Shown piece after piece: positions 10,544 through 21,246 of a stretch of DNA of 64,000 bases. Every line of letters starts with the position of its first letter. Position 1 is the stretch's first letter. A program made the translations under genes and the position numbers. The notes beneath the pieces are model-generated. The model saw only the letters and a program-made list of their open reading frames with translations. It was not told where the DNA came from and searched no databases. Origin of the DNA: Aaosphaeria pasadenensis. Its lineage: Eukaryota > Ascomycota > Dothideomycetes > Pleosporales. Location: positions 1,240,001-1,304,000 of the forward strand of contig JAKLMB010000003.1 of NCBI GenBank assembly GCA_022813625.1. Direction: 5' to 3'.

Positions 10544-11623
10544 ATGGCCGAGGAGGCCTTCACCAAAGAGCAGATACTCCAGCATCTCGCTTCTCGTCCA
10601 CGGTGGCTCATCGAAGGCGTTATCTCGATCAACAACAAAAAGAAACCGGTGTTCAGCAAGTTACGACCCCGCAACTCATCATCGATAGGAGTTCTTGATT
10701 GCTTGCCCCTCGAACTTCTGCACGAGATTCTTGGCTACCTAGACCTTCAGTCCTTGTCACGCATCTCACTTGTGTCTATGCATGGACATGCAATCGTGGA
10801 ATCCCTGCCTGCGTTCAGACACCTCTTCTCATCCGCTGGACACGTCTTCCGCACCTTGACAAAAACCAAGGTCATCGGGCTGCATTCCGTCTGTACACTC
10901 AACTCCATTCTTCATTCGGATCGATGCGTTTCGTGTGGATTTTATGGCCCCTTCCTATCGCTTCCTACAGCGGAGAGATGCTGCCACGTGTGCCTATATG
11001 AAAACCAATCCCTTTGGATGATCACCCTCGAGAGGGCTCGAGATATCTTCGTACTCTCCAGGAAAGACATGAAGACGCTGCCTGTCATGCGTAGTGTTCC
11101 TGGTCATTACCATATTCGTTATGAAACCTCACGGAAGCGTCAATTCAATCTTACGAGCGTTAGAGCTGTAAAAGCTCTGGCTCTCAAAGTCCACGGTTCC
11201 TACGACGCTTTGTCTGCCGTATTTGCAGCAAAACGTCAGGCTTTAGTGGCTAAGTCGGTTCCGCTCGAGACTCTTCGGAGATATCGACAGATCCAAGAAG
11301 CGCCTTTACAACCGCTTTCGCAAGACCCTATAACATTTCGAGCAACGGCTGAAGCTGTGGTTGATAAATTTGTTGGCATGGGCACTATTCCCTTCCCTTC
11401 AATCTCCGAGAGCGGCGTCGAGAACGGAATATGGTGTCGAGGGTGTGAACGAACATCCCATTGTGATCGCCGGAGGCGGGATTTTACTTCGCGAATAAGT
11501 CCTCCAGTCAGTCAGCCTGATAGATTCTGTCGGAGACTGGAATATCGTGCACACTCAGAGGCAGGGTTTCTTGAGCATGCAAAACACTGCTACTCTGCGA
11601 GCGAGGTCATCATGAAGAGCTAG
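10544..11623 (+). CDS. F-box protein with Cys-pair motifs
   Basis: Likely substrate adaptor of an SCF ubiquitin ligase. A single exon of 359 residues. The F-box is at about residues 48-90 (LDCLPLELLHEILGYLDLQS, then LSRISLVSMHGHAIV), the region that binds Skp1. After it, RCVSCGFYGPF and RCCHVCLYE (about residues 125-155) form two CxxC pairs that could bind one zinc ion, and the C-terminus has WCRGCER plus a few more Cys/His. Proteins with an F-box followed by this CxxC pattern are common and numerous in filamentous ascomycetes. No leucine-rich or WD repeats are seen, so the substrate is unknown. The start is supported by the context CGCCATGGC. Confidence 0.8.
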   Translation: MAEEAFTKEQILQHLASRPRWLIEGVISINNKKKPVFSKLRPRNSSSIGVLDCLPLELLHEILGYLDLQSLSRISLVSMHGHAIVESLPAFRHLFSSAGHVFRTLTKTKVIGLHSVCTLNSILHSDRCVSCGFYGPFLSLPTAERCCHVCLYENQSLWMITLERARDIFVLSRKDMKTLPVMRSVPGHYHIRYETSRKRQFNLTSVRAVKALALKVHGSYDALSAVFAAKRQALVAKSVPLETLRRYRQIQEAPLQPLSQDPITFRATAEAVVDKFVGMGTIPFPSISESGVENGIWCRGCERTSHCDRRRRDFTSRISPPVSQPDRFCRRLEYRAHSEAGFLEHAKHCYSASEVIMKS

Positions 11624-12445
11624 GCTAGGAAATAAGGTGACTCTATATGTTGCCAGTACCGAGAAATATGATACTTCACTGCCAGACTACCTGTACTATA
11701 ACTTTCTCAGAATTGAATGGAAACCTTTCCCTGCAAATGATCTTGAGCTTCTCACTGTCTTCAGATTGCATGTTCGAAGTGTCACATATCAATACAGGTC
11801 GCCTGGTGTCGTGATCAATACATCTGGATGTGGGAATATCTGGCGATAAGCAAGCAGCGTTCAAATGCTTTGTGCAATTATCGTCTAGTATTCAAGATAT
11901 AATCTGCTTTTTCCTTAGAATATAAGCATAATGCTACGACTAACTTCACCTCGTCAAGTCACAAAGAGTACTCCTTCCCTATATGATAATTTTTATAACT
12001 GTCTCTTTCTATCTACCTTTAGATATGGTTACTGTTTCGAGTTACTCAAGTCATTTTGGCTTGGGATAGTTCTGGTATAGAAAAGAGAAGCAGCTTTACC
12101 ACCGATCTACCTCTTCTTTGAAACTTGCCTTCAGCTTTCAACACTCCTATTACATGTACACGCACATTCTCAGGCGGGCCTCGTATACGCCATGCAAGTT
12201 TGTAATTCGAAAGTAGCTACCTGGATATCCATCATTACCCAATCGAACACAATCACATGAAATCAAGACGAAATTAGCTGGACGTTTACCACCAAGAACT
12301 ACAATGTGGATAATTAGAATGATGAAAGGGATGATTGATTGAATATTCAGAAGATGGTTGGATTGCTTGATTGTGTTAGGTTTCCTCCACCGCCCTGCGT
12401 TTCAGAGCCATTGATCAAACCCAGATCCCAGCATGACCTTTGCGA
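11624..12445. other. intergenic: 3' flanks, no gene seen
   Basis: AT-richer non-coding DNA between the F-box gene and the convergent small Cys-rich gene. Short frames here have no domain or coding character that I can see. Confidence 0.55.
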
Positions 12446-12658
12446 TCAGCGAGCCGCAGGCCGGTGTGGTGTGTACTCCCACTCGGCCTTTCCTTTCTTC
12501 GGGAGGTGCTTGGAGCAGTATGACTCCATAACTCGAGTTGCTGAGTCTGTCTCGGCGCACTGAAGATTCGATTGTTGATTGGCTAGCAGATCGCACTGTT
12601 GAAAGCTGCTCTTGATTCGACAGCCGCACTTGTACTGGTCCCATGTTTGAGTGCACAT
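12446..12658 (-). CDS. small Cys-rich cytosolic-type protein (70 aa), function unknown
   Basis: An ATG-initiated 70-residue frame beginning MCTQTWDQYKCGCRIKSS. Cys residues are spaced as C2, C11, C13, C22, C34 and C49, and a YCSKHLPKKGKAEWEY segment closes the conserved-looking part. There is no signal peptide. Short proteins of this style (an opening MCTQ, then a YxCGC motif, then a late CxxHLP) recur in filamentous ascomycetes as uncharacterised, often multicopy genes; that resemblance is from memory. A TATA-like element (minus strand TATATAG, 13011-13020) lies about 350 bp upstream. GTAAGT near 12741 and CAG near 12669 would form an intron in the 5' leader. The gene is real with moderate confidence; the function is unknown. 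Confidence 0.55.
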   Translation of the reverse strand: MCTQTWDQYKCGCRIKSSFQQCDLLANQQSNLQCAETDSATRVMESYCSKHLPKKGKAEWEYTPHRPAAR

Positions 12659-12783
12659 ATCTGCTTGAAGACCTTCAGTATATTGTTCATATGGCTTTCT
12701 CCACAGCTCAAAAGTAGATTTTAGAGTCCACGAGTAACTTACCTGATGACCTGAACTTGCTTGCTTGGAAAGGTTGGGGATCC

Positions 12784-12936
12784 TTGGAATGGGTTGAGGC
12801 TCGGGTTGATATTCGGATTGCTGGCGTTCGATTCAGTAGTGTATGGAAAGACTCGAGTGATTTGGAATGGATTGGTTCTCGGATTGACGGTCGGAATGCT
12901 TGCTTGTGGTCCAGCAGTAGATGGAAAGCCTCCGAG
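12784..12936. repeat. imperfect tandem duplication, two units of about 75 bp
   Basis: The unit 12784-12856 (starting TTGGAATGGGTTG, ending ATGGAAAGACTCGAG) is repeated in diverged form at 12861-12936 (TTGGAATGGATTG to ATGGAAAGCCTCCGAG). It falls in the presumed 5' leader of the small Cys-rich gene. Both strands stay open through it, but neither has an ATG-started reading frame. Confidence 0.75.
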
Positions 12937-13059
12937 GAAGTGGCTCGACTTCAGTGATGAGGTTTAGGAGAAGAGGTTTGAAGAAGAGGTTAGATAGCGG
13001 TGCAGAGGTTCCTATATACTACCTCTGATCCGTTGCCTGTCTGGCCATTGGTGCGCCGC

Positions 13060-13500
13060 GTTTGCATACCGCAATTCACATTATAGAGCCCACGTATTGT
13101 ACCTCACAGTCTGTAGGTCATTTGCTCCTGTTTGAATGCTGCCTGCCTGCGCACGAGCCGCCTACTCCAATTCACGTTCGAAACCGCACGTCGTACAATA
13201 CCAAAGCTGCTATTCAAACACTGCCTATGCAAACACTGCTCATTCACGCGCCGTCCTCAGAAGTCACATGCTGTAAATTGCATGCTGTTGTTCAAACGCC
13301 ATTCATATATTCACGCGCTGCGTACTTCAATTCACGCTCTAATATTTGTATCCTACAATCCGCAATCCACGTACTACGAATTACATGCTGGTAGCCAAAC
13401 AATAGCTATCGACATGCTATCTTTTGCAAGTCACATGCTGTTCGCTCGAACATTATCCGCTTGTTTATTTCTTTTCCACAATCCAAGATCTAAGAATTGT
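13060..13500. repeat. degenerate interspersed short repeats
   Basis: Motifs of the type TTCACGC, CACATGCTG, TTCAAACACTG and TACAATCCGC recur irregularly across about 440 bp with no gene. They look like the remains of a minisatellite rather than coding DNA. Confidence 0.4.
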
Positions 13501-14239
13501 ATACTCGAAGCAACACACTACAAATCTATATGATGCTATCCAAGGGAATACATGAATATTTATATATTGTCTGATGAAATTATTGTCCGATATTGTCTCT
13601 CTGATCTTGTGACCAATATGCTGCAAGTGGCATGACGCCATTTCAAACCGCCTTGCCGCCCATGAATTGCCCTTTCTGCTCTCTGGCGGAGCGGTGTATT
13701 CAGTATAGAATAATTGGATGTTGGTGAAGTTGATATCCGATTGTGGTTTAGCTTTGAAATGGTCCACCTGCACGGTCATTTATGATCACGTGACTCGTTT
13801 ACCGTGGGTCAAAGCGCACTCATTGAAAAATTCGCACGCAGACGGCGATTTAGTAAGTTTCCTTTCCCCTACGAGTACCTAGGTACCTAGTTATTAAGGA
13901 AAACTGCAGGCAGTGAGTGGCTGCAAGCCCTTTCCTTCCTTCCCAAAAAGCAAGGCACACCTGCCACCCACCAACCAACCACCACACACACCCAACCAAC
14001 ATTTCTTTACAAGACAGAGAGGGGACTCGTTCTGCAGTCATCCTCTCAACCACCCCACCTTCATCATTCCGCCCACAAGGCTTTCTCCCCATTCTTTTCC
14101 TTCTTTGATACCCCTTCTTCTCCGTCCAGCAGCAAGCACTGCCTGCGAATTTTCCTCCACCTTTCACTCCCCCTCCGCACATCTTTTTCGCGTCTCCGTC
14201 GCTGTTACTTCAGTCCGCGGCTACGCAAAATCAAAGAAG
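13501..14239. other. intergenic: OLA1 promoter and leader
   Basis: Holds a GTACCTAGGTACCTAG palindromic motif near 13876-13891 and a CT/CA-rich pyrimidine stretch (13930-14200) typical of fungal core promoters and 5' leaders. No gene is seen. Confidence 0.5.
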
Positions 14240-15761
14240 ATGCCTCCCAAGAAAGCTGTCAAGGAGGAGAAGGTCCTTCTCGGAAGGCCTGGAAACAGCT
14301 TGAAGAGTGGAATCGTGAGTACCTATCCATCATAACCTGTTATTGTCGTGTCTTCTCACATCTAACAGTAGTCGCCAGGTTGGCCTTGCGAACGTGGGAA
14401 AGTCAACCCTCTTCCAGGCTATCACCAAATGCCATCTTGGTAACCCTGCCGTATGTCGCCCGCAATTACAATTTTTTTTCACCATGCACCTCCTGCACAC
14501 ATGCTAAAGGAAGCAGAACTTCCCTTACGCTACCATCGACCCCGAAGAAGCTCGCGTCATCGTTCCCGATGAGCGATTCGACTGGTTAGTCGAGCACTAC
14601 AAGCCCAAGTCCGTTGTGCCCGCCAACTTGACTGTCTACGATATTGCCGGTCTTACGCGCGGTGCTTCAACGGGCGCTGGTCTTGGAAATGCCTTCTTGT
14701 CTCACATCCGAGCTGTCGATGCCATCTTCCAAGTTGTTCGATGCTTCGACGATGCCGAGATCATCCACGTCGAGGGTGATGTCGACCCTATCCGTGATTT
14801 GGATATCATCAGCGAGGAACTCCGAATCAAGGATATTGAGTTCGTTGAGAAGTCGCACGAGAAGCTCGTCAAGGACACCCGAAGGGGTGGCCAGAGCTTG
14901 GAGATGAAGAAGATGAAGGAGGAGCTTGCGACCGTGGAGAAGATCCTCGAGTTGCTCAAGTCCGGAAAGGATGTTCGCAAGAACAACTGGACACCCAAGG
15001 AGGTACGTTGCCGACAAACATCTGTTTCTTGCTTTGCTTGCTCTCCTGCCCCAAAAAGATGATAAAGAGCGATTGCTCTCTAATCCCAGCTCTTTGAAAA
15101 CCCGAGTAACGCCGTGGTAAATGAAAAGACGTCCGAAATCTGATTTGCATTGAAATTTTCTCCGTTTTGCTTCATTGAGATCATACGAAGCATGTCGCTG
15201 ACTCTTCACAAGGTCGAGGTCATCAACCCTCTTTTCCTTCTTACCGCTAAGCCTGTCGTCTACCTTGTCAACCTCAGCGAGAAGGACTATGTCCGCCAGA
15301 AGAACAAGCATCTTCCCAAGATCGCCCAATGGGTCAAGGAGCACGCAGAGGGTGACCCCATCATCCCCATCTCCGTCTCTTATGAGGAGCGCCTCGGTGC
15401 CCTGACCGAGGAGGAATCTCTGGAGGAGCAGAAGACCGTCGGCGCCAAATCTGCCCTTCCCAAGGTCGTCATCACTATGCGCAAGGCCTTGAACTTGGGT
15501 AGCTTCTTCACAACCGGAACCGATGAGGTCAGGCAGTGGACGCTACGGAACGGCACCAAGGCACCGCAAGCCGCTGGTGTCATTCACGGTGACTTTGAGA
15601 AGACATTCATCCAGGTCGTTGTGTATAACTACAACGTACTGAAAGAGGAGGGCGACGAAGCGGCCGTCAAAGCCAAGGGTAAGGTCATGACTAAGGGCAA
15701 GGATTACGTCGTTGAGGACGGTGATATCCTACTCATCAAGGCCGGTGCTGCTAAGGGTTAA
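14240..15761 (+). CDS. OLA1: Obg-like ATPase Ola1
   Basis: TRAFAC-class P-loop protein of the YchF/Ola1 subfamily, which prefers ATP to GTP and acts in the cytosol in translation and stress control. Exons 14240-14314, 14379-14450, 14517-15002 and 15213-15761 give 393 residues, the usual family length. G1 is GLANVGKSTLFQ (split from the first exon by an intron), switch I is NFPYATIDPEE, G3 is DIAGLTRGASTGAGLGNAF, and the altered G4 NLSE that explains ATP preference is in YLVNLSEKDY. A central coiled coil (SLEMKKMKEELATVEKILEL) and a C-terminal TGS domain (ending with the ILLIKAGAAKG segment) complete the architecture. The third intron (210 nt) is longer than the local norm. Confidence 0.96.
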
Positions 15762-16087
15762 TTGTCTTGATACAACACGAACCCAAGCTCGATACATCAT
15801 GAGCTACGATACCGAAGCACGACAGAATCTAGAAATAGCTGTCTTAACTTGTTACGCCGTCTCGGAAGTGTTCCACCAAATAAAAAGCACATACTCTGCA
15901 CGCATTAAGATGAGATGAGATGAGATGGATATAGATTTAAAAAAAAACAAATCGAATTCACTAAGATATCCCACTATTGGATTTATGCGCATGCCTCTGC
16001 CGTGATGTTTGGAGAGAGAAACAGTGGTAGAATTTTTGCATTCATCTTTACTCTCCATACGCACTGTATTGAACGATGCTACTACTT
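15762..16087. other. intergenic between convergent OLA1 and MED16
   Basis: 326 bp of shared 3' flank. Contains a short (GATGA)n-like stretch near 15911-15926 and an A-rich run. No gene seen. Confidence 0.55.
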
Positions 16088-19000
16088 TCACTTCCCCTTC
16101 ATATTCTCCTCCACCAACATCCAAGCGTTCCCACAGACGCAATGCTTCGCGACGCCAATCAGCCAGCTAACATGATGCATCGAGTAACCCGGCATACCCT
16201 GCGTAACGTCATCCATATAGCTCCCACACCGCACGCACCTCCTCAGCAGACTCTTCCTCCTTTTCTCCTTCTCATCTCCGCCTTCGCCTCCTTTCCCACC
16301 ACCCACGCTATCGCTCCTGCCCCTGCCCGCCGTCGCTGCCGAGCCGTTCTGATTCGCGGCGGGGTGCTGCTGGGCGCCCGTACCCCTCAGGACGACCTTC
16401 TGGCAGACGTCGACGATATGCGTGTCGAAGTACGCCTTCGCGTGCTTGGACTCCTGAAATCCGAGCCACGTGGTATCGAAGAACATGACCTTCGCGACGT
16501 CGAAGCGGTCGAGCAGTGCGCCGTGGGGCTGCTGCTTCTCGTCGAAGAGAAAGTCTGTGAGGAGGCGTCTCGCAGCGGGGACGAGAACGTCCGGGACGCG
16601 GCCGAGTATGAGTTCGCGCTCTGCCTCGTTGCGCGCCTGCTCGGAGAGGTTTGCGCGCTTGTAGCACGCGCGGACGAGCTGGGTGGCCTCGTTGAGCAGG
16701 CTGTCGAGGAGGCGCCAGTCCGGGAGGGGGCCCTCGGTGATGGCCTGGTGGAGCGGGCTGTAGATCTTGCGGATCTCGAGGTTCGACGACGAGTTGGTGT
16801 ACGTGTAGGCGGTCTTCATGACCCAGTTTAGGGGTTGGCTCCAGAGCTTCATCATGAGGCGCGGGAAGGAGGAGAGGAGGATGAGGATGGCGGGCTTGTG
16901 GAGCTCCGTCACGGCGGATTCGAGGGCCTTCGCGGTGAATTCGTTGGGCGGGATGCTGCGGAGCTTGTAGCCCAGCGCCATGATCTCGTCGATGAAGTAT
17001 ACCATGAAGTGCATGATCCAGCGGCCGATGCCGATGAATTGGGGGACGACTTCGGGCCGGAGAGGGTTCTTGTCGATCTGCCCGTGCATGCGGGCGATGG
17101 TCGTCAGGATCTGGGTCATGTATTTGATGTTGAGGATCGTCCAGGCGATCTTGCTGGGTAAGCTGCGGTGGACGGTGCCCTGGAGGCCGAGGAGATGCGC
17201 AGCGCTCAGGGTCTTGACGAAGAAGGGAGATCGTCCCAGGAGGATGAGATGGTTGTTCGAGGAATCATCGATGCCGCAGTCGATATTGACGTTGAGGCCT
17301 TGGAACATGAGACAAACGAAGTCGCGCTTTCGCTTCTCTGAAAGTTCGCCCAGTATAGCGAAGATGTCGTCGCTTGAGAAGTATTGGTTGGCTGTGGAAG
17401 AAAATTGGAGCACTATGGCTGCAAGAGCTGCTGAATGCTTTGGATCATCATCGTCCAGGGCGAGAGATCCATAAGTGTATTCAGCTGAGCGGAGTTTGAT
17501 AGAGCCATCTTGCTGCATACAGGCAGCTATGCAGTGGTTAGGCGATAATGTGTAGTGAAGAGACGGATCCAGGGATGAGAATACGAATCCTGCCTGAGGT
17601 AGAGTTGTAACCATGTCGGTATTGTAGTCGGGCGAGATGGATTGCATCGTAGCTCGCTTTCTGAACTCGATCATCCCATCACTGAAACAGAACGATAGGA
17701 TCATGTTATACCACAAAGGCATGAAAGACAGAACAACAGCATGGAGCATCGTGTCAGGTAGTCGCTCGCACTTGAATACCTCGCGTGCAGGAACTGAACT
17801 AACACTCTTTTTCTTGGAAGTGACGTTGTCCAGACTTGAATGAAGTTGACTCTGCTGTACATGATGAACTTCCCACTTTACGATGATGCTGAAGGGGTTC
17901 TGCGGTTGTTCTGATTGATCGAATGACACGGGATTAGGAGGGGTGCAGAAGATAGCCTGGATAGTCGGCAATGTGCCGTCATTCTGCTCTGGTGTGATGG
18001 GAAGGAAGTTTAGGTGTGTGAGCTGAGCGGGTATTCTAATCTTGGAATCAGGACTGCTCGTGAGGTCACCAGTGACAGAAGCCGCGCTGACGGGATAACA
18101 TTGGTCCTCAATATTGATCAATGTCACAGTGACCTCAGGTCTGTCCAAAGGTTTTGGAGGCTGTCCAGGCTGTGGCGGCTGATAGTTCCATTTCGTCTCA
18201 ACTCGATAAAGGTGCAGTCGACCAGAGATATCATGCGCAGCCAGAAGCAATGTGTCGTCTTGTATATATTAGCAAATATGGGCCAAGGTGTGACAACATT
18301 GTACTTACCGTTGTTCGACGCGAAAGCAGCATGAGTGAAGGATTCTCGGATGGAAACTAGAGGCCCGAGTGAGGCGCCGGATTCGTGCCAGCTGTTATCT
18401 GGCTGCTGAAACCGCAGCCGTAATTCACCATTTCTTCTGAGGTAGACCAATGCAGCCTTGGACTCAATCGGGTGATGGGCGTCTTTGAATCTGTGGTTAG
18501 CCATCTGGAAATGCCAGTTTCCGCCCTTTGTTTTTGCTGACCATACGATGTTGTTCTACGGGAATTAGCACGAATGAATGTAGATCGAATGATGGGGGCC
18601 TCACCTTCTGCTCGTAAGGAAGCAGAGCAAGCCAATGCATACCAACGACAGCATCCATCTCCGTATCGGAGGGAGATACGTCAGCACGCATGAGGGACAT
18701 GCGGTCCATAGCAGTTGTGCAGGTGAGTATTGCAACATGACCTGCAGCGTCAACGACCGCAATATCATTTCCCAGGTGGCTCCAGGAGAGATGAACGAAC
18801 TGAAAGTCATCTTGACGTGGAACATCAAGCGTTGCCTCCTTTCCGAGATCCCATTTCCCTGTGGCAGGATCACGCGAGAAGACTCGCAACTTTACTGAAA
18901 GGCCATCCGGAGTGATGTAGGCCACGCAACCACTCTTTGACCAGGTTAACTTCAGACAACACCCGCTTGCGCTGAGTTCATCTAGACGACGGGTCAAGCC

Positions 19001-19105
19001 TTTCAAAGGAGGGGCGGCGATTGTCAAAGGGGCGACCTGCTCCGAGTCTCCGAAGAGATCATCGACGTCCATATTATACGACTGCTCTTCCATGATATAT
19101 GGCAT
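16088..19105 (-). CDS. MED16: Mediator complex tail subunit 16 (Med16/Sin4)
   Basis: Subunit of the Mediator tail module linking activators to RNA polymerase II. Exons 18605-19105, 18309-18555 and 16088-18258 (introns of 49 and 50 nt) encode 972 residues. An acidic N-terminal segment is followed by WD40-like blades (LKLTWSKSGCVAYITPDG; FVHLSWSHLGNDIAVVDAAG) that form the N-terminal propeller of Sin4-type proteins, then a long helical region. The C-terminus carries a Cys motif, RRCVRCGSYMDD followed by HCVCGNAWMLVE, that could hold zinc. An earlier in-frame ATG (19105) and a second (19093) compete for the start. Divergent from the sirtuin gene over a 2.1-kb gap. Confidence 0.9.
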
Positions 19106-20350
19106 GCTCTAGCAACGGCTAGAGTGGGAAAGAAAGGATGACGAAAAAGAGACGGGTATCATAAAGAGGAAAAATCACGAAACATGAGACGCGCAAAAGA
19201 TGCACCGGCCGAGGCACAAGAAAGTAAAAGAAAAGACTGCACAGACAAAGCCGGCGGCACTGTCGACAATGAAAGCAGAGCCGCAATGTAGCCTGGTAGG
19301 AGGGGTTTTTAGACAGATATAGGTAGATGGGGGGAGGGATAGATGAGATTGGTGGTGATAAGTAAGACAGGCGGACCAGGTAAGACACAATACAATGTGA
19401 GGAACTGACTGAGTGAGTGACTGCACAGACGGGACTGTTAGGTAGGGGGACTGTAGCGACTGTAGCGACGTAGGAATAGGAATAGGTCAGACTGGGGCTG
19501 CAATTGGCGCGGGAGTAAGCGATATGGCACTAACCCTCTTTCGTCCATCTATCAACATCCGCGCGCGCAACTCCCACCGTTCAGTGACTCGGGAAGTGAA
19601 CCATTACACAGTAGACCTTCGAGTTCTCCCAGTCTCGAGTCTCACCCTCTGACCGCAGCAACTCTTCATACCGATAACATCACCAAGCAGGTCCACGTAG
19701 CAAGATAGCGAATTTCGCACCCTGCTTCAATCCGTGCATGCGACAAAGTAATGAATGTTACGTGATGTATTTGCGCGTCATGACCAGAGTTTGCTAGAGA
19801 ATACGCAATTGATTGAAAACCAAAGCGTACCTAACGAGAGCGCACAAACCGAAAATCCATGTGGCTCTTCGGAGTTGGTTGGGATGGACATAGTGTCTGT
19901 CCTGTGTTGGCTGTTCGCTTGGATGACAGAAAGCATCCTGAGAGAGCAGAGGGGAACGTTGTAGGCGGAACTAGGGAAGCGCCCGCCAGAATACCAAAAC
20001 AACCTGTCGTGCCCGCGGTAGAAGTCATGGAAGCCGAAGGACCAAGACGCCCTGGTACTGTACTGTGGTACTGGCAAACTGTTGACCGCCTCTCAGGTCA
20101 TCACGCGCCGTGCAAAGACCCTCATGACGGGTGGGCATCGATCGTGCCGTGTCGGCTTCTTTGGGGAAGGGATCAATCCAAACAATGGGAATCGTTGACT
20201 ACCCGGATATACTCCGTACTGGTATTGTAACTACCGTGTACTCGTAGGAAACCTGCGTATGTACCTAGTTACCTAGGTGGTTACGGAGTAGTTGGTTACA
20301 GCTCACAGCTTGACAGGCACAACAATGTCAAGACGCGTCGGCGTGCGTGC

Positions 20351-20364
20351 TTATTATTATTATT
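20351..20364. repeat. TTA/ATT trinucleotide tract
   Basis: A short perfect run of TTA units in intergenic DNA. Confidence 0.85.
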
Positions 20365-20724
20365 ACTATGAGGTACCACCATGTCTCCCTCCCCAGGTGT
20401 CGTATAACTCTTGGTTCAAAGCTGCTGACTACAATATAACACTGCTAGTTATCATCACAAGTGAATAAAGCATCAGAATCGTCATCAGCATCGTTTCATC
20501 ATGGCTAGATACGGAGACTGTACCTGCATGACATATTCATATCCATATTCATAGCATATATCATTTGCATGGTTTGCGCAATCAGTCTTGTCTTGGGAAC
20601 GAAGAAGTAATTGCTGGAAGGTGGTAGTCGTAGTAGTGGTAGTAGTGCCACCGGCTTGAATCGCTGGCTTTGTTTTGGTTTTGGTTCCATCTGCCACGGT
20701 TGAGGAGAATAGTAGTGGTTGTTG

Positions 20725-20747
20725 GTAGTAGTAGTAGTAGTAGTAGT
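20725..20747. repeat. (GTA)n trinucleotide microsatellite
   Basis: Seven GTA units followed by GTG, within a wider GTAGTG-rich region (20625-20760). Confidence 0.9.
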
Positions 20748-20872
20748 GGAAGCGGAGAGAGAGTAATGCTAGCTTGGCCCTCTGTCTGCCCTCCCTCTTC
20801 ACTTCCGTTCTTGATGGTTTTCTCCTCACCCACCCGCTCGCACCGAATAAGCCTCCGCCTCTTCCCTTCCTA

Positions 20873-20955
20873 CTCTCTCTCCCTCTCTCTCTCTCTCCTC
20901 ATCCGCTCACCCTCCCTTCCTCCTTCTTTCACCTCCATCCACCACCACCACCACC
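20873..20955. repeat. CT microsatellite and CAC tract in the sirtuin leader
   Basis: A (CT)n run at 20873-20898 and a (CAC)n run at 20940-20955 lie on the coding strand upstream of the sirtuin ATG. Pyrimidine-rich tracts of this kind are common in fungal promoters and 5' leaders. Confidence 0.8.
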
Positions 20956-21246
20956 CCCAACCTCCTCTCCATTCCCCTATATCGCGACTGTGCGTCTGCT
21001 CCTTGACGCGCGCAACTGTCGCTTTCGGTTGTCCTGCATCGCTCATTTATGTTGCACGTCAATGTGTCTCCTTGCCCGACTGTCAAATTGAAGAGCGAAA
21101 GCCACTAAAGCAGGGCCAACGGCGCCAATCAACATCATCACCGATTCCTTCTCCACCTCAATCCTTAACAACACAACAAACCATTCTCACCACCTCCACC
21201 TCCACCACCGCATCCCAAGGCCCTTCTCTCACCATCCACGCGCCTC

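Larger units (their letters stand above)
19106..21246. other. long intergenic region between MED16 and the sirtuin gene
   Basis: 2.1 kb of non-coding DNA that must hold two divergent promoters. It contains TACCTAGTTACCTAGG at 20260-20275, triplet tracts and a long pyrimidine-rich leader (20770-21240) before the sirtuin start. Frames here lack domains. Confidence 0.55.

Noticed and set aside
11637..11849. Short plus-strand frame after the F-box gene
   Set aside because: 70 codons, no domain, and it lies in the 3' flank; not distinguishable from chance.
13062..13533. Overlapping plus-strand frames in the repeat field
   Set aside because: Composition follows the degenerate repeats; no conserved pattern.
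16076..16831. 251-codon plus-strand frame opposite MED16
   Set aside because: Shadow of the GC-rich 3' part of MED16; Val/Glu/Arg-biased and without domains.
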